Numbered from the stretch's first letter, positions 1 through 8,139 are shown. The stretch: 32,706 nt of DNA from an uncultured Bacteroides sp. (GCA_949292025.1 CASEYC010000043.1:1-32706); one strand, 5' to 3'. Notes: generated by a model from the sequence alone, not told the origin. Numbers and translations: made by a program.

Positions 1-141
1 AAACAGTGGCGAAAAGACAATAAGAGCTATCAGAGCCAAGATACAGTCTACAAAGCGTTTAACATTACGCTCAAAGCCATTCATACCGTCGCGAATGAAG
101 CGGTCATCACGAACAGGCGCATTGGGATTCATGGTTTCCAT
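1..141 (-). CDS. Sugar transferase (undecaprenyl-phosphate sugar phosphotransferase family), N-terminal fragment
   Basis: The gene runs off the left edge, so only 47 codons are visible. The peptide starts METMNPNAPVRDD and then carries a basic stretch (FERNVKRFVDC) leading into a hydrophobic helix that ends IVFSPLF. A KRxxD motif followed by a membrane segment ending in SPL is the usual N-terminus of the bacterial sugar-transferase family (PF02397), which transfers a sugar phosphate to undecaprenyl phosphate to start capsule, exopolysaccharide or O-antigen synthesis at the inner membrane. A second ATG at 132 is an equally plausible start. A good promoter lies at 177-206. The family call rests on the N-terminus only; the catalytic part is outside the window. 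Confidence 0.68.
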   Translation of the reverse strand, partial: METMNPNAPVRDDRFIRDGMNGFERNVKRFVDCILALIALIVFSPLF

Positions 142-176
142 ATCTGGTGATTATTTTTTTATGAATTTAGTGCGTG

Positions 177-206
177 CAAAGATAGATAAAATCGGCCTAT
201 TTGCAA
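177..206 (-). promoter_or_regulatory. Promoter of the sugar transferase
   Basis: On the minus strand TATCTTTG (184-177) matches the Bacteroidota -7 box TAnnTTTG, and TTG inside TTGCAA (206-201) lies about 19 nt upstream as a -33 element. Transcription would start near 172, giving a leader of about 30 nt. Confidence 0.6.
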
Positions 207-264
207 TAAGATAAACTGATAAAAAGAAAAGAACAAGGCGGAATCCTCGAAACCGACCTCTCTC

Positions 265-296
265 TTTGGTAATTCTATAATAATGCCGTATATTTG
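265..296 (+). promoter_or_regulatory. Promoter of the RNA methyltransferase
   Basis: TTTG at 265-268 and TATATTTG at 289-296 are separated by exactly 20 nt, matching the Bacteroidota -33/-7 consensus. The leader to the ATG at 332 would be about 30 nt. Confidence 0.65.
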
Positions 297-331
297 CATT
301 GATTTGAAACACAGAGACACTGCATCATCTT

Positions 332-1096
332 ATGGCACTGAGCAAAAACCGGATAAAATACATACATTCTTTGGAACTGAAGAAAAACCGCGATGTAGCG
401 GACGTTTTCTTGGCTGAAGGTCCAAAACTGGTAGGAGAACTGTTGGGACACTTTCCTTGTCAATTGCTGGCAGCCACACCCGAGTGGAAATCACCTCATA
501 CACATATACATACAGAGGAATTCATAGAAGTGACAGCCGAGGAACTGTCACGCGCCAGTCTGCTACGCACGCCACAACAGGTGTTGGCCGTATTCCGCAA
601 AAGGAAGGATGCGGACCACAAAGCCGAAATAACCCGCTCACTTTGTCTGGCCTTGGACGGTGTGCAAGATCCGGGTAACTTGGGCACCATCATCCGACTG
701 GCAGACTGGTTCGGCATCCGCCACATCTTCTGTTCATCCGATACAGCCGATGCCTACAGCCCAAAAGCTGTGCAGGCCACCATGGGAAGCTTGGCACGTG
801 TACACATCCATGTGACTGATCTGACCGCCTTAATCCAGGAACTGCCTACAGGCACACCGGTATATGGCACTTTTCTGGACGGAGAAAACCTGTATAAGAA
901 AACTTTAACCAATAACGGCCTGCTCATCATGGGCAATGAAGGACGAGGCATTCGCGATGAAGTGCGAACACTGGTGAACCAACGCCTCTTCATCCCGGCT
1001 TATCCTCAAGAGAGGGGGGCGTCTGAATCGCTCAATGTGGGAGTGGCTACGGCAATTGTCTGCGCCGAGTTCCGGAGACAGGCTTCATCGCATTGA
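332..1096 (+). CDS. TrmH/SpoU-family RNA 2'-O-methyltransferase
   Basis: This is a 254-residue protein of the SPOUT class, which uses S-adenosylmethionine to methylate a ribose 2'-OH in rRNA or tRNA in the cytoplasm. All three SpoU motifs are visible: motif 1 around residues 108-130 (DGVQDPGNLGTIIRLADWFG), motif 2 at 200-207 (MGNEGRGI), and motif 3 around 221-247 (IPAYPQ...ESLNVGVATAI). The first 100 residues resemble the substrate-binding domain that precedes the catalytic knot in RlmB/TsnR-type enzymes. Length and domain order are normal. It has its own promoter and is monocistronic. Its last 50 bases overlap the convergent small gene at 1047-1289. The exact RNA target cannot be read from sequence, so no symbol is given. 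Confidence 0.9.
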   Translation: MALSKNRIKYIHSLELKKNRDVADVFLAEGPKLVGELLGHFPCQLLAATPEWKSPHTHIHTEEFIEVTAEELSRASLLRTPQQVLAVFRKRKDADHKAEITRSLCLALDGVQDPGNLGTIIRLADWFGIRHIFCSSDTADAYSPKAVQATMGSLARVHIHVTDLTALIQELPTGTPVYGTFLDGENLYKKTLTNNGLLIMGNEGRGIRDEVRTLVNQRLFIPAYPQERGASESLNVGVATAIVCAEFRRQASSH

Positions 1097-1289
1097 AATC
1101 AAAAGGATGATAGTGAAAAACCAAGTTCCCGTTTTCTATCCGAAGAACGCCGGGCAACCACTCCGTACCTGCCATCTCACCTTCAAGAGGCAGATAGCGA
1201 ATCATACATCCTTGCTCCACCTCAACGACCTGGTTTTTCAAGAACCCACAGCCAGGCACATACAAATAATGGGAAGCATAGCGTCGCAT
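1047..1289 (-). CDS. Small conserved-looking hypothetical protein (80 aa)
   Basis: I do not recognise a domain. The 80-residue peptide begins MRRYASHYLYVPG, has no signal peptide or membrane segment, and is moderately acidic in the middle (VEVEQG, PLEGE). Support for it as a gene is its position: its ATG overlaps the stop codon of the DUF4296 lipoprotein gene in a TAATG junction (1291-1287), the usual sign of translational coupling at the end of an operon. Against it, its last 50 bases overlap the end of the convergent methyltransferase. It is probably the last gene of the ileS-lspA operon; function unknown. Confidence 0.6.
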   Translation of the reverse strand: MRRYASHYLYVPGCGFLKNQVVEVEQGCMIRYLPLEGEMAGTEWLPGVLRIENGNLVFHYHPFDFNAMKPVSGTRRRQLP

Positions 1290-2167
1290 TAGGGATTAAC
1301 TTTTAACCGGGCTGATGAACGGGTATGCAATGTGCGGGAAACCACCGGCTGTTTCTGCTGAACAGAATCAACCACCTGTATCGTGTCACCCTTGGCGTGG
1401 TAGCGCATCAGCGACACGCTGTCTGCCAACAGAATCCGCCCCGAGGCTTGACGGGGATAATAGATGAAGCCACTCACTTTCTCTATCTGCCCCATAGTAT
1501 CCGCACTGACACTAAGCGATTCCCATCCTGGCTGAAGTACAGGGCGAAGGGCATAAAGCAAGGTATCCTTAGCATAAACCACTTGCAGCCCCATGACTGG
1601 TGCATAAAGGGTGTCGCGGGAATGCTCCGCACCACCGCCGATGAAATTGAAGCGGACATTCCAGCGCAGGGTGTCACGCTCCATGAAGTTGGGGTCTGAA
1701 GGCAACTCGAATAAGACGCGGTTGTCGTGGGGCATACCCGTCAGGTGGTACACCGGCTCCCACGCCCACACGTCAATGCTGTCGCCCGGCTGGGATTCCT
1801 TGGGCTTGTTGTCCCGCAAGGCAATGAGGTCTTCCACCTGGTCTTTCGCGGCTTTCAGGCGGGCGTTGACCTTCTCGTAGACGGTGCGGAACGCCTCGGG
1901 ATGGCGCGAGAACCATACCATGGACGTGTCAAACTGGGCCTCGGTGATGCCGTGCTTGCGAAAGACGGATTCGATGTAGAGCACACGCTTGTAGTTCTCG
2001 TTGTAGGGCAGTTGCTCGCCCAGAGCCTTGGCCACGTGGTAGTCATAGAGCACCACCTCCATCTTTTCATCGGACAGCACCTCGCCGGGACGCTTCACCT
2101 GGCAGGATGCCAAGCAAGCGAAGGCGAATGCCACGCCACACCACCGTATGCCTTTCTTCCAACTCAT
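1289..2167 (-). CDS. DUF4296 domain-containing lipoprotein
   Basis: A 292-residue exported lipoprotein. The N-terminus has a basic start, a hydrophobic core and a lipobox (LASC, Cys22). The region after it (about residues 28-110, beginning GEVLSDEKMEVVLYDYH) matches the helical DUF4296 family of Bacteroidota, whose function is unknown. The second half looks beta-rich and ends in a basic tail. Its start codon overlaps the lspA stop as ATGA (2164-2167), so it is co-translated with the signal peptidase that would process its own signal. This lspA-DUF4296 pairing suggests a cell-envelope role, but that is inference from context. Confidence 0.8.
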   Translation of the reverse strand: MSWKKGIRWCGVAFAFACLASCQVKRPGEVLSDEKMEVVLYDYHVAKALGEQLPYNENYKRVLYIESVFRKHGITEAQFDTSMVWFSRHPEAFRTVYEKVNARLKAAKDQVEDLIALRDNKPKESQPGDSIDVWAWEPVYHLTGMPHDNRVLFELPSDPNFMERDTLRWNVRFNFIGGGAEHSRDTLYAPVMGLQVVYAKDTLLYALRPVLQPGWESLSVSADTMGQIEKVSGFIYYPRQASGRILLADSVSLMRYHAKGDTIQVVDSVQQKQPVVSRTLHTRSSARLKVNP

Positions 2168-2799
2168 TTTTTCTTCACAATCTGATGGAAAGCGTCATTG
2201 AAGGACCTGCCGTAGAACAGAAACAAGGCGATGACCCCGCAACTGATGGCCGCGTCGGCAAAGTTGAAGATGGGACTGAAGAAGATGAAGTGCTCTCCGC
2301 CCACAAAGGGCATCCACTGCGGCCAATAGGTGTCGATGATGGGGAAATAGAACATATCCACCACCTTGCCGTAGAACAAGGGGGCGTATCCTCCGCCTTC
2401 GGGCAGGAACGTGGCCAACTGGACGGGCGTGCTCTGGCTGAACAACACGCCATAGAAGACGCTGTCCACGATGTTGCCCAACGCGCCCGTCAGGATGAGG
2501 GAGACGCACACGATGAAGCCCGTCTTCAGCCTCTTCTGACGCACGCACTTGTAAAGGAACCAGGCAATGAACGTCACCGCCACCAAGCGGAAGAGGGTGA
2601 GGAACAACTTGCCGAAAATCTCCATGCCGAAGGCCATGCCCACATTCTCCGTGAAGAAGATGTAGCACCAGTCGGTCACCCGGATGCTCTCGTGCCAATA
2701 CATGTGGGTCTTCACCCATATCTTGATGACCTGGTCAATGACCAGGACGGCCAGAATGATGAGCCAGGCGATCCGGCCCTTTGTTAAGAATCTGTTCAT
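2164..2799 (-). CDS. lspA: Lipoprotein signal peptidase (signal peptidase II)
   Basis: An inner-membrane aspartyl protease that cleaves the signal peptide of prolipoproteins after diacylglyceryl transfer. Four hydrophobic helices are visible. Family motifs are present: FFTENVGMAFGM (residues 48-59), GNIVDSVFYG with catalytic Asp112, and FNFADAAISCG with catalytic Asp182. At 211 residues it is longer than the enterobacterial enzyme (about 165). The extra length is a periplasmic loop of some 45 residues (about 120-170) between the two catalytic Asp motifs, which I recall as common in Bacteroidota LspA. It lies downstream of ileS and the DksA-like gene and overlaps the next gene by 4 nt. The leader carries the AT-rich TAAATTATCATTTGT motif (2826-2812) also seen in the three leader elements. 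Confidence 0.95.
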   Translation of the reverse strand: MNRFLTKGRIAWLIILAVLVIDQVIKIWVKTHMYWHESIRVTDWCYIFFTENVGMAFGMEIFGKLFLTLFRLVAVTFIAWFLYKCVRQKRLKTGFIVCVSLILTGALGNIVDSVFYGVLFSQSTPVQLATFLPEGGGYAPLFYGKVVDMFYFPIIDTYWPQWMPFVGGEHFIFFSPIFNFADAAISCGVIALFLFYGRSFNDAFHQIVKKK

Positions 2800-2823
2800 T
2801 CAGTCAAATAGACAAATGATAAT

Positions 2824-3204
2824 TTACTTCTTCCCGCTGTTCTTCGCCTCGATGCTCAGCGTGGCATGGGGCACGGCGCGCAGGCGTTCGGCGGGAATCA
2901 ACTTGCCCGTCTCACGGCAGATGCCGTAAGTCTTGTTCTCAATGCGCACCAAGGCGGCCTGCAAGCCTTGGATGAACTTCAACTGACGCTGGGCCAGGCG
3001 GGTGGTCTCTTCCTTGGACAAGGTGTTGGCACCTTCTTCCAGCACCTTGTACGTGGGGGAAGTGTCGTCCGTGTCATTGCCGTCCGCGCCCGTCAGGCTG
3101 GCCTTGAGCATATCGTAATCACGTTGGGCCAACGCCAACTTGTCTAAAATGATAGCCCGGAATTCTTCCAATTCGGCATCCGAGTATCTGGTCTTTTCTG
3201 CCAT
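2824..3204 (-). CDS. DksA/TraR-family protein with degenerate zinc finger
   Basis: A 126-residue cytoplasmic protein with a long alpha-helical first part (predicted coiled coil, residues 8-90) and the DksA/TraR C-terminal signature YGIC...IPAERLRAVPHA. Family members bind RNA polymerase through the secondary channel and adjust initiation, often with ppGpp. Of the four zinc-binding cysteines normally found in this fold only the first remains (YGIC); the other three are replaced (RET for the second; TLSIEA where CxxC is expected). So the finger probably folds without zinc. Acidic residues (DDT) lie near where the coiled-coil tip would be. The gene sits between ileS and lspA, 38 bp after the ileS stop, an arrangement typical of Bacteroidota. 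It need not be a functional equivalent of E. coli DksA. Confidence 0.85.
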   Translation of the reverse strand: MAEKTRYSDAELEEFRAIILDKLALAQRDYDMLKASLTGADGNDTDDTSPTYKVLEEGANTLSKEETTRLAQRQLKFIQGLQAALVRIENKTYGICRETGKLIPAERLRAVPHATLSIEAKNSGKK

Positions 3205-3242
3205 AACAATACTGTGTTTAAAGGTGGTATTACAAATGTTTT

Positions 3243-6200
3243 TTATATTCTCACAACGCTGACAAAGAGGGAGAAATCATCGAAACTGAGTTCCGTCCCG
3301 TCCTTCACCTCATCGGCCAACGTCAATTCTGTTCCTAAAACTTGGTTGCAAATATAGTCTTTATATTCGGTTACTGCACCATCTGTTTGCGGATTTTTAG
3401 AGATTGTGATACTTATTTTGTCCGTAATCTCGAATCCGCTGGACTTGCGCAGGTTCTGGATGCGGTTGACCAGCTCGCGGGCAATGCCCTCGCGGCGCAG
3501 TTCCTCGGTGATGGTCACTTCGAGGGCCACGGTCAGACGGCCTTCGTTGGCCACCAGCCAGCCGGGAATGTCCTCGCTGAAGATGTCCACGTCGGAAGTC
3601 TCGATGACTGCCTCGGAGCCGTCGGGCAGGTGGAGCGTATAGGCGCCGTTCTTCTCCAGCTCGGCAATGGCCTCCTGCGAGAGATTGCCCACCTCGACGG
3701 CCACGGCCTTCATCTGCTTGCCGAACTTGGGACCCAGCTTCTTGAAGTCGCACTTCACCTTCTTGACCAGCACGCCGGCCGCGCCGTCCACGAACTTGAT
3801 TTCCTTGACATTCACCTCGCTCATGATGAGGGCTTTGACGGCCTTGATGTGGGCGCGCTGTGCCTCGTCCACCACGGGAATCATGATGCACTGCAGGGGC
3901 TGGCGCACCTTGATGTTGACCTTGCGGCGCAGGGCGAGCACCATGGACGTGATGTCCTGGGCCACTTGCATCCGCTCTTCCAGGTCGATGTTGATCAGGC
4001 TCTCGTCATAAGTGGGGAATTTGGCCAAGTGTACGGAAACGACGTTGTCGCGGCCCGTCACCTTCACCAAATCCATGTAGAGCATGTCGGCATAGAAGGG
4101 GGCAATGGGCGCCATCAGCTTGGCGACGGTCTCCAGGCAGGTGTAGAGGGTCTGATAAGCAGACAATTTGTCCGTCGTCATGCCCCCGCCCCAGAAACGC
4201 TTGCGGTTCAGGCGGACATACCAGTTGGAGAGGTTGTCGTTCACGAAGTCCGAGATGAGACGGCCTGCGCGGGTGGGTTCGTAGTCGTTGTAGCAAGCGT
4301 CCACGTTCTTCACCAAGGAGTTGAGCAGGGAGAGAATCCAGCGGTCAATCTCCGGACGCTCCGCCATGGGCACGTCGGTCTCCTTGTATTCGAAGCCGTC
4401 CACGTTGGCGTAGAGAGCGAAGAAGGAGTACGTATTATATAAGGTGCCGAAGAACTTGCGGCGCACCTCCTCTACCCCGTCCACGTCGAACTTCAGGTTG
4501 TCCCACGGCGAGGAGTTGGTAATCATGTACCAGCGCAGGGGGTCGGAACCGTACTTCTCGATGGTGGAGAAGGGATCTACGGCATTGCCCAAGCGCTTGG
4601 ACATCTTGTTGCCGTTCTTATCCAACACCAAGCCGTTGGAAATGACGGCCTTGTAGGCCACGGAGTCGAACACCATCGTGGCGATGGCATGGAGCGTGAA
4701 GAACCAGCCGCGCGTCTGGTCAACGCCTTCGGCAATGAAGTCGGCGGGATAGACTTGGCGGCTGTCCAGTGCTTCCTTGTTCTCGAACGGATAATGGATT
4801 TGGGCGTAGGGCATGGAGCCGGAGTCGAACCACACGTCTATCAGGTCTGCCTCGCGCTTCATCGGCTTGCCGGCTTTGGAGACAAGGATGATGTCGTCCA
4901 CGTAGGGGCGGTGCAGGTCGATCTTCGCGTAATTCTCCTTCGTATAGACGCCGGGGGTGAAGCCCAGTTTCTGATAGGGATTCTCCGCCATCAGGCCGGC
5001 GGCCACGGATTTCTCTATTTCTTCATACAATTCTTCCACCGAGCCGATGCACTTCTCCTCGTCGCCGTCTTCCGTGCGCCAGATGGGCAACGGGGTACCC
5101 CAGTAGCGGGAGCGGCTCAGGTTCCAGTCGTTCAGGTTCTCCAACCACTTGCCGAAGCGTCCCGTGCCCGTGGATTCGGGCTTCCAGTTGATGGTCTTGT
5201 TCAGTTCCATCATGCGCTCCTTGCAGGCAGTGCTGCGGATGAACCAGCTATCCAAGGGGTAATAGAGGACGGGCTTGTCCGTGCGCCAGCAGTGGGGATA
5301 ATTATGCACGTGCTTCTCCATCTTGAAGGCTTGGTTATTGGCCTTCAGCATCATGCAGAGGTAGAGGTCGAGGGATTCGGCGGCTTGGGCGGCTTTTTCG
5401 TCATACTTGCCGTCGATGGTGAACTGCGGGTCATAGGCGTTCTTCACCCAACGGCCCTGGTATTCCTTATACAAGTCCACGTTGACGCAGGTCTCCACAA
5501 AGCGGGAATCCAGTTCGTCCAGCATGTAGAACTTGCCGGTGAGGTCCACCATGGGGCGCGTCTCGCCTTTCTTGTTGATCATGAAGAGCGAGGGGATGCC
5601 TGCCTGGCGTGCCACGAAAGCGTCGTCCGCACCGAAGGTCGGGGCGATGTGTACGATGCCCGTACCGTCCTCCGTCGTCACGTAGTCTCCGAGGATGACC
5701 CTAAATGCCTTGGAAGCGGCGTCTTTCCAGGACATTGTCTCGTCCACCTCCACGGGCTTCACCCAGGGGATGAGCTGCTCGTAGTGCATGCCCTCCAGGT
5801 CGGGTCCCTTGTACTCGCCCACCACCTTGAAGGGGATGAGCTTGTCGCCCGGCTTATAGTCCTCAAGGGCAAGGCCTTCCGCCTTTTTGTTGAAGTGCGT
5901 GTAGAGCAATGCCTTGGCCAAGACGACAGTCATCTTCTCGCCCGTATAGCCGTTGTAGGTCTGCACGGCCACGTAGTCAATCTTGGGACCTACGCAGAGG
6001 GCGGTGTTCGAGGGGAGCGTCCACGGGGTCGTCGTCCACGCAATGAAGTAGGGCGTGCCCCACTCCGCCATCTCGGGTTTGGGGTCTTTTATCTTGAACT
6101 GCGCCACCACGGTCAGGTCCTTCACGTCGCGGTAGCAGCCGGGCTGGTTCAACTCGTGCGAGCTGAGTCCCGTGCCTGCGGCGGGCGAATAAGGCTGGAT

Positions 6201-6737
6201 GGTGTAGCCTTTATAGAGCAACCCCTTTTGGTAGAGTTGCTTAAGCAGCCACCAGAGGGTCTCGATGTAGCGGTTGTCGTAGGTGATATAGGGGTCGTTC
6301 ATGTCCACCCAGTAGCCCATCTTGTGGGTCAGGTCTTCCCATTCCTTGGTGAACTTCATCACGTCCTTGCGGCAGGCGGCGTTGTAGTCGGCCACGGAAA
6401 TGGTCTTGCCGATGTCTTCCTTCGTGATGCCCAGGGCTTTCTCCACGCCCAGCTCCACGGGCAGTCCGTGCGTGTCCCAGCCCGCCTTGCGCTTCACCTG
6501 GTAGCCCTTCATCGTCTTGTAGCGGCAGAAGGTATCCTTGATGGTGCGCGCCATGACGTGGTGGATGCCCGGCATACCGTTGGCCGAAGGGGGACCTTCG
6601 AAAAATACAAACGAGGGACAACCCTCACGTTCTGTCATACTCTTGGCGAAGACCTGGTCTTCGTCCCATTTCTTCAATACTTCCTTGTTGATTTCCGAGA
6701 GGTCAAACTTCCCGTGTTCGGCAAACTTTTTACCCAT
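3243..6737 (-). CDS. ileS: Isoleucyl-tRNA synthetase
   Basis: A full-length class I synthetase of 1164 residues that charges tRNA-Ile with isoleucine and edits misacylated valine. The HIGH-type motif appears as GIHH (residues 57-60, within PPSANGMPGIHH) and the KMSKR loop is intact at 711-715 (NKMSKRLGN). WDTHGLPVE, near residue 90, and the CP1 editing domain between the two halves are recognisable. Length and lack of the short bacterial zinc tail put it with the long, eukaryote-like IleRS type found in Bacteroidota, which is often linked to lower mupirocin sensitivity; that link is family knowledge and not visible here. It is the first gene of the operon and has a strong promoter at 6790-6821. 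Confidence 0.97.
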   Translation of the reverse strand: MGKKFAEHGKFDLSEINKEVLKKWDEDQVFAKSMTEREGCPSFVFFEGPPSANGMPGIHHVMARTIKDTFCRYKTMKGYQVKRKAGWDTHGLPVELGVEKALGITKEDIGKTISVADYNAACRKDVMKFTKEWEDLTHKMGYWVDMNDPYITYDNRYIETLWWLLKQLYQKGLLYKGYTIQPYSPAAGTGLSSHELNQPGCYRDVKDLTVVAQFKIKDPKPEMAEWGTPYFIAWTTTPWTLPSNTALCVGPKIDYVAVQTYNGYTGEKMTVVLAKALLYTHFNKKAEGLALEDYKPGDKLIPFKVVGEYKGPDLEGMHYEQLIPWVKPVEVDETMSWKDAASKAFRVILGDYVTTEDGTGIVHIAPTFGADDAFVARQAGIPSLFMINKKGETRPMVDLTGKFYMLDELDSRFVETCVNVDLYKEYQGRWVKNAYDPQFTIDGKYDEKAAQAAESLDLYLCMMLKANNQAFKMEKHVHNYPHCWRTDKPVLYYPLDSWFIRSTACKERMMELNKTINWKPESTGTGRFGKWLENLNDWNLSRSRYWGTPLPIWRTEDGDEEKCIGSVEELYEEIEKSVAAGLMAENPYQKLGFTPGVYTKENYAKIDLHRPYVDDIILVSKAGKPMKREADLIDVWFDSGSMPYAQIHYPFENKEALDSRQVYPADFIAEGVDQTRGWFFTLHAIATMVFDSVAYKAVISNGLVLDKNGNKMSKRLGNAVDPFSTIEKYGSDPLRWYMITNSSPWDNLKFDVDGVEEVRRKFFGTLYNTYSFFALYANVDGFEYKETDVPMAERPEIDRWILSLLNSLVKNVDACYNDYEPTRAGRLISDFVNDNLSNWYVRLNRKRFWGGGMTTDKLSAYQTLYTCLETVAKLMAPIAPFYADMLYMDLVKVTGRDNVVSVHLAKFPTYDESLINIDLEERMQVAQDITSMVLALRRKVNIKVRQPLQCIMIPVVDEAQRAHIKAVKALIMSEVNVKEIKFVDGAAGVLVKKVKCDFKKLGPKFGKQMKAVAVEVGNLSQEAIAELEKNGAYTLHLPDGSEAVIETSDVDIFSEDIPGWLVANEGRLTVALEVTITEELRREGIARELVNRIQNLRKSSGFEITDKISITISKNPQTDGAVTEYKDYICNQVLGTELTLADEVKDGTELSFDDFSLFVSVVRI

Positions 6738-6789
6738 ATATCTTTTATTTATTTCCTTATTTTTACGTCGCTATTCGCTTACAAGGGCG

Positions 6790-6821
6790 CAAAAATACAA
6801 AATAACCGGAAATGACGCAAA
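6790..6821 (-). promoter_or_regulatory. Promoter of the ileS operon
   Basis: On the minus strand TTTG (6821-6818) and TATTTTTG (6797-6790) are spaced by 20 nt, a full match to the Bacteroidota consensus. The leader to the ileS ATG at 6737 would be about 48 nt. No T-box leader is visible. Confidence 0.7.
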
Positions 6822-6828
6822 TGTTTTA

Positions 6829-7986
6829 CTAAATCTTCTCCACGCCGATGCCCGGCCTGTCCGGCAAGGTGATTTTCCCCCGCACCACCTCCATGCCCCG
6901 GAAGCGGTCGTTGGCAATGAGCAGGCTGCCGTCCAGGTCGGCGAAGTCCACGGCGGGCGACAACTGCGCGGCGGCGGAGATGGCGCAGGAGGTCTCGGTC
7001 ATGCACCCCACCATCACCTGCATGTCCAAGGCGCGCGCCAGGGTGAGCATCTTCCACGCCTCGCGCATCCCGGTACACTTCATCAGCTTGATGTTGATGC
7101 CCGTGAAGGCGCCTTTCAGTGCGGGGATGTCCCTGAGCCGCTGGACGGATTCGTCGGCAAAGACAGGCAACGGGCTGTGTTGCGTGATCCAGGCGATGTC
7201 GTCCAGATGCTCCTTGGGCATGGGCTGCTCCACCATCACGACGCCCTGCTCCTTCAACCAATGTATCTCGTCCAACGCCTCCCGGCGGTCCGTCCATCCC
7301 TGGTTGGCGTCCACGGCTATGGGCAGGGCAGTGACGGAGCGGATGGTCTCTATCATCTGCTTGTCGTCCTTACCGCCCAGCTTCACTTTGAGGATGTTGA
7401 AGCGTCCGGCGCACTCCTCGGTCTTCTGGCGCACCACGTCGGGCGTGTCCATGCCGATGGTGTAAGTGGTGGACGGCGCTTTCTCCTTGTCCAGGCCCCA
7501 AATCTTGTACCACGGGGCTTGCAGGAGCTTGCCCACCAGGTCATGCAGGGCAATGTCCACCGCCGCCTTGGCCGCGGCATTACCCTCGGACAGGCCGTCC
7601 ACCCAGGCGAGGATGTCCTCCAGGCGGAAGGGGTCGGCGAACTGCCCAATCCCTGCCTGCACCTGCCCCAGGAAAGCCATCACGCTCTCCAGGCTCCCCA
7701 GTTCTTTTTGCAGGTAGGGCGGCATGGAGGCTTCGCCGTAGCCCGTGATTCCGTCATAGTCAATCTCCACCTGCACGTCCGGCGTGGTGGAGCGCGAATA
7801 GGTGGCCACGGTGAAGACATGGCGCAACTTCAGTTCGTAGGGGAAGAAACGCAGGCGCAGGCTGGGAGCCATCCCCCTGCGTGCGTTGATATGGAACAGC
7901 GGCAAGGCGGCTTCGGCCTTGCCTATCGCCATGCCCAGGCCGAGGGTGGCGAGGGTGGCGGTTTTGAGGAAATCTCTTCTTTGCAT
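6829..7986 (-). CDS. Dipeptide epimerase (L-Ala-D/L-Glu epimerase type, enolase superfamily), exported
   Basis: A 385-residue enolase-superfamily enzyme of the muconate-lactonizing subgroup. The catalytic KxK is at 200-202 (ILKVKLGG). Metal ligands are Asp226 (AVDANQGW), Glu253 (VEQPM) and Asp278 (FADES), and the second general base lies in NIKLMKCTG (Lys300). This set is the dipeptide epimerase pattern; such enzymes epimerise L-Ala-D-Glu from murein tripeptide. The N-terminus MQRRDFLKTATLATLG looks like a twin-arginine signal, so the enzyme is probably periplasmic rather than cytosolic. I chose the ATG at 7986; an in-frame TTG lies two codons upstream. The likely partner, an NlpC/P60 peptidase, is 3.4 kb away. 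The leader contains copy 1 of the repeated hairpin element. Confidence 0.88.
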   Translation of the reverse strand: MQRRDFLKTATLATLGLGMAIGKAEAALPLFHINARRGMAPSLRLRFFPYELKLRHVFTVATYSRSTTPDVQVEIDYDGITGYGEASMPPYLQKELGSLESVMAFLGQVQAGIGQFADPFRLEDILAWVDGLSEGNAAAKAAVDIALHDLVGKLLQAPWYKIWGLDKEKAPSTTYTIGMDTPDVVRQKTEECAGRFNILKVKLGGKDDKQMIETIRSVTALPIAVDANQGWTDRREALDEIHWLKEQGVVMVEQPMPKEHLDDIAWITQHSPLPVFADESVQRLRDIPALKGAFTGINIKLMKCTGMREAWKMLTLARALDMQVMVGCMTETSCAISAAAQLSPAVDFADLDGSLLIANDRFRGMEVVRGKITLPDRPGIGVEKI

Positions 7987-7990
7987 ATAC

Positions 7991-8139
7991 AAATGATAAT
8001 TTATCGGGGTGTTTTTAGGCGCGGATTACGCGGATTTCACGGATATATTTTATTATAAAACGCAGGATTTCATTGATTGTACAAAGAATAAATCCGTGAA
8101 ATCCGCGTAATCCGCGCCTAAATCTAAATTCCCATTTGC
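7991..8139 (-). repeat. Leader hairpin element, copy 1
   Basis: A 149-bp element, almost identical to 31131-31278 and homologous to 24712-24852. Arms 8014-8044 and 8092-8122 form a perfect 31-bp inverted repeat around a 47-nt loop. The side nearest the epimerase carries the conserved tail CCGATAAATTATCA (8007-7994), ending 4 nt before the ATG at 7986. Read toward the epimerase, the RNA would be: GGGAATTTAG, long stem-loop, AT-rich tail, start codon. Confidence 0.9.

Noticed and set aside
4689-6815. Long plus-strand open frame (708 codons) opposite ileS
   Set aside because: It is the antisense of a fully conserved synthetase; its composition is rich in His, Val, Gly and Leu as expected from reverse-complement codon bias, with no domain and no promoter.
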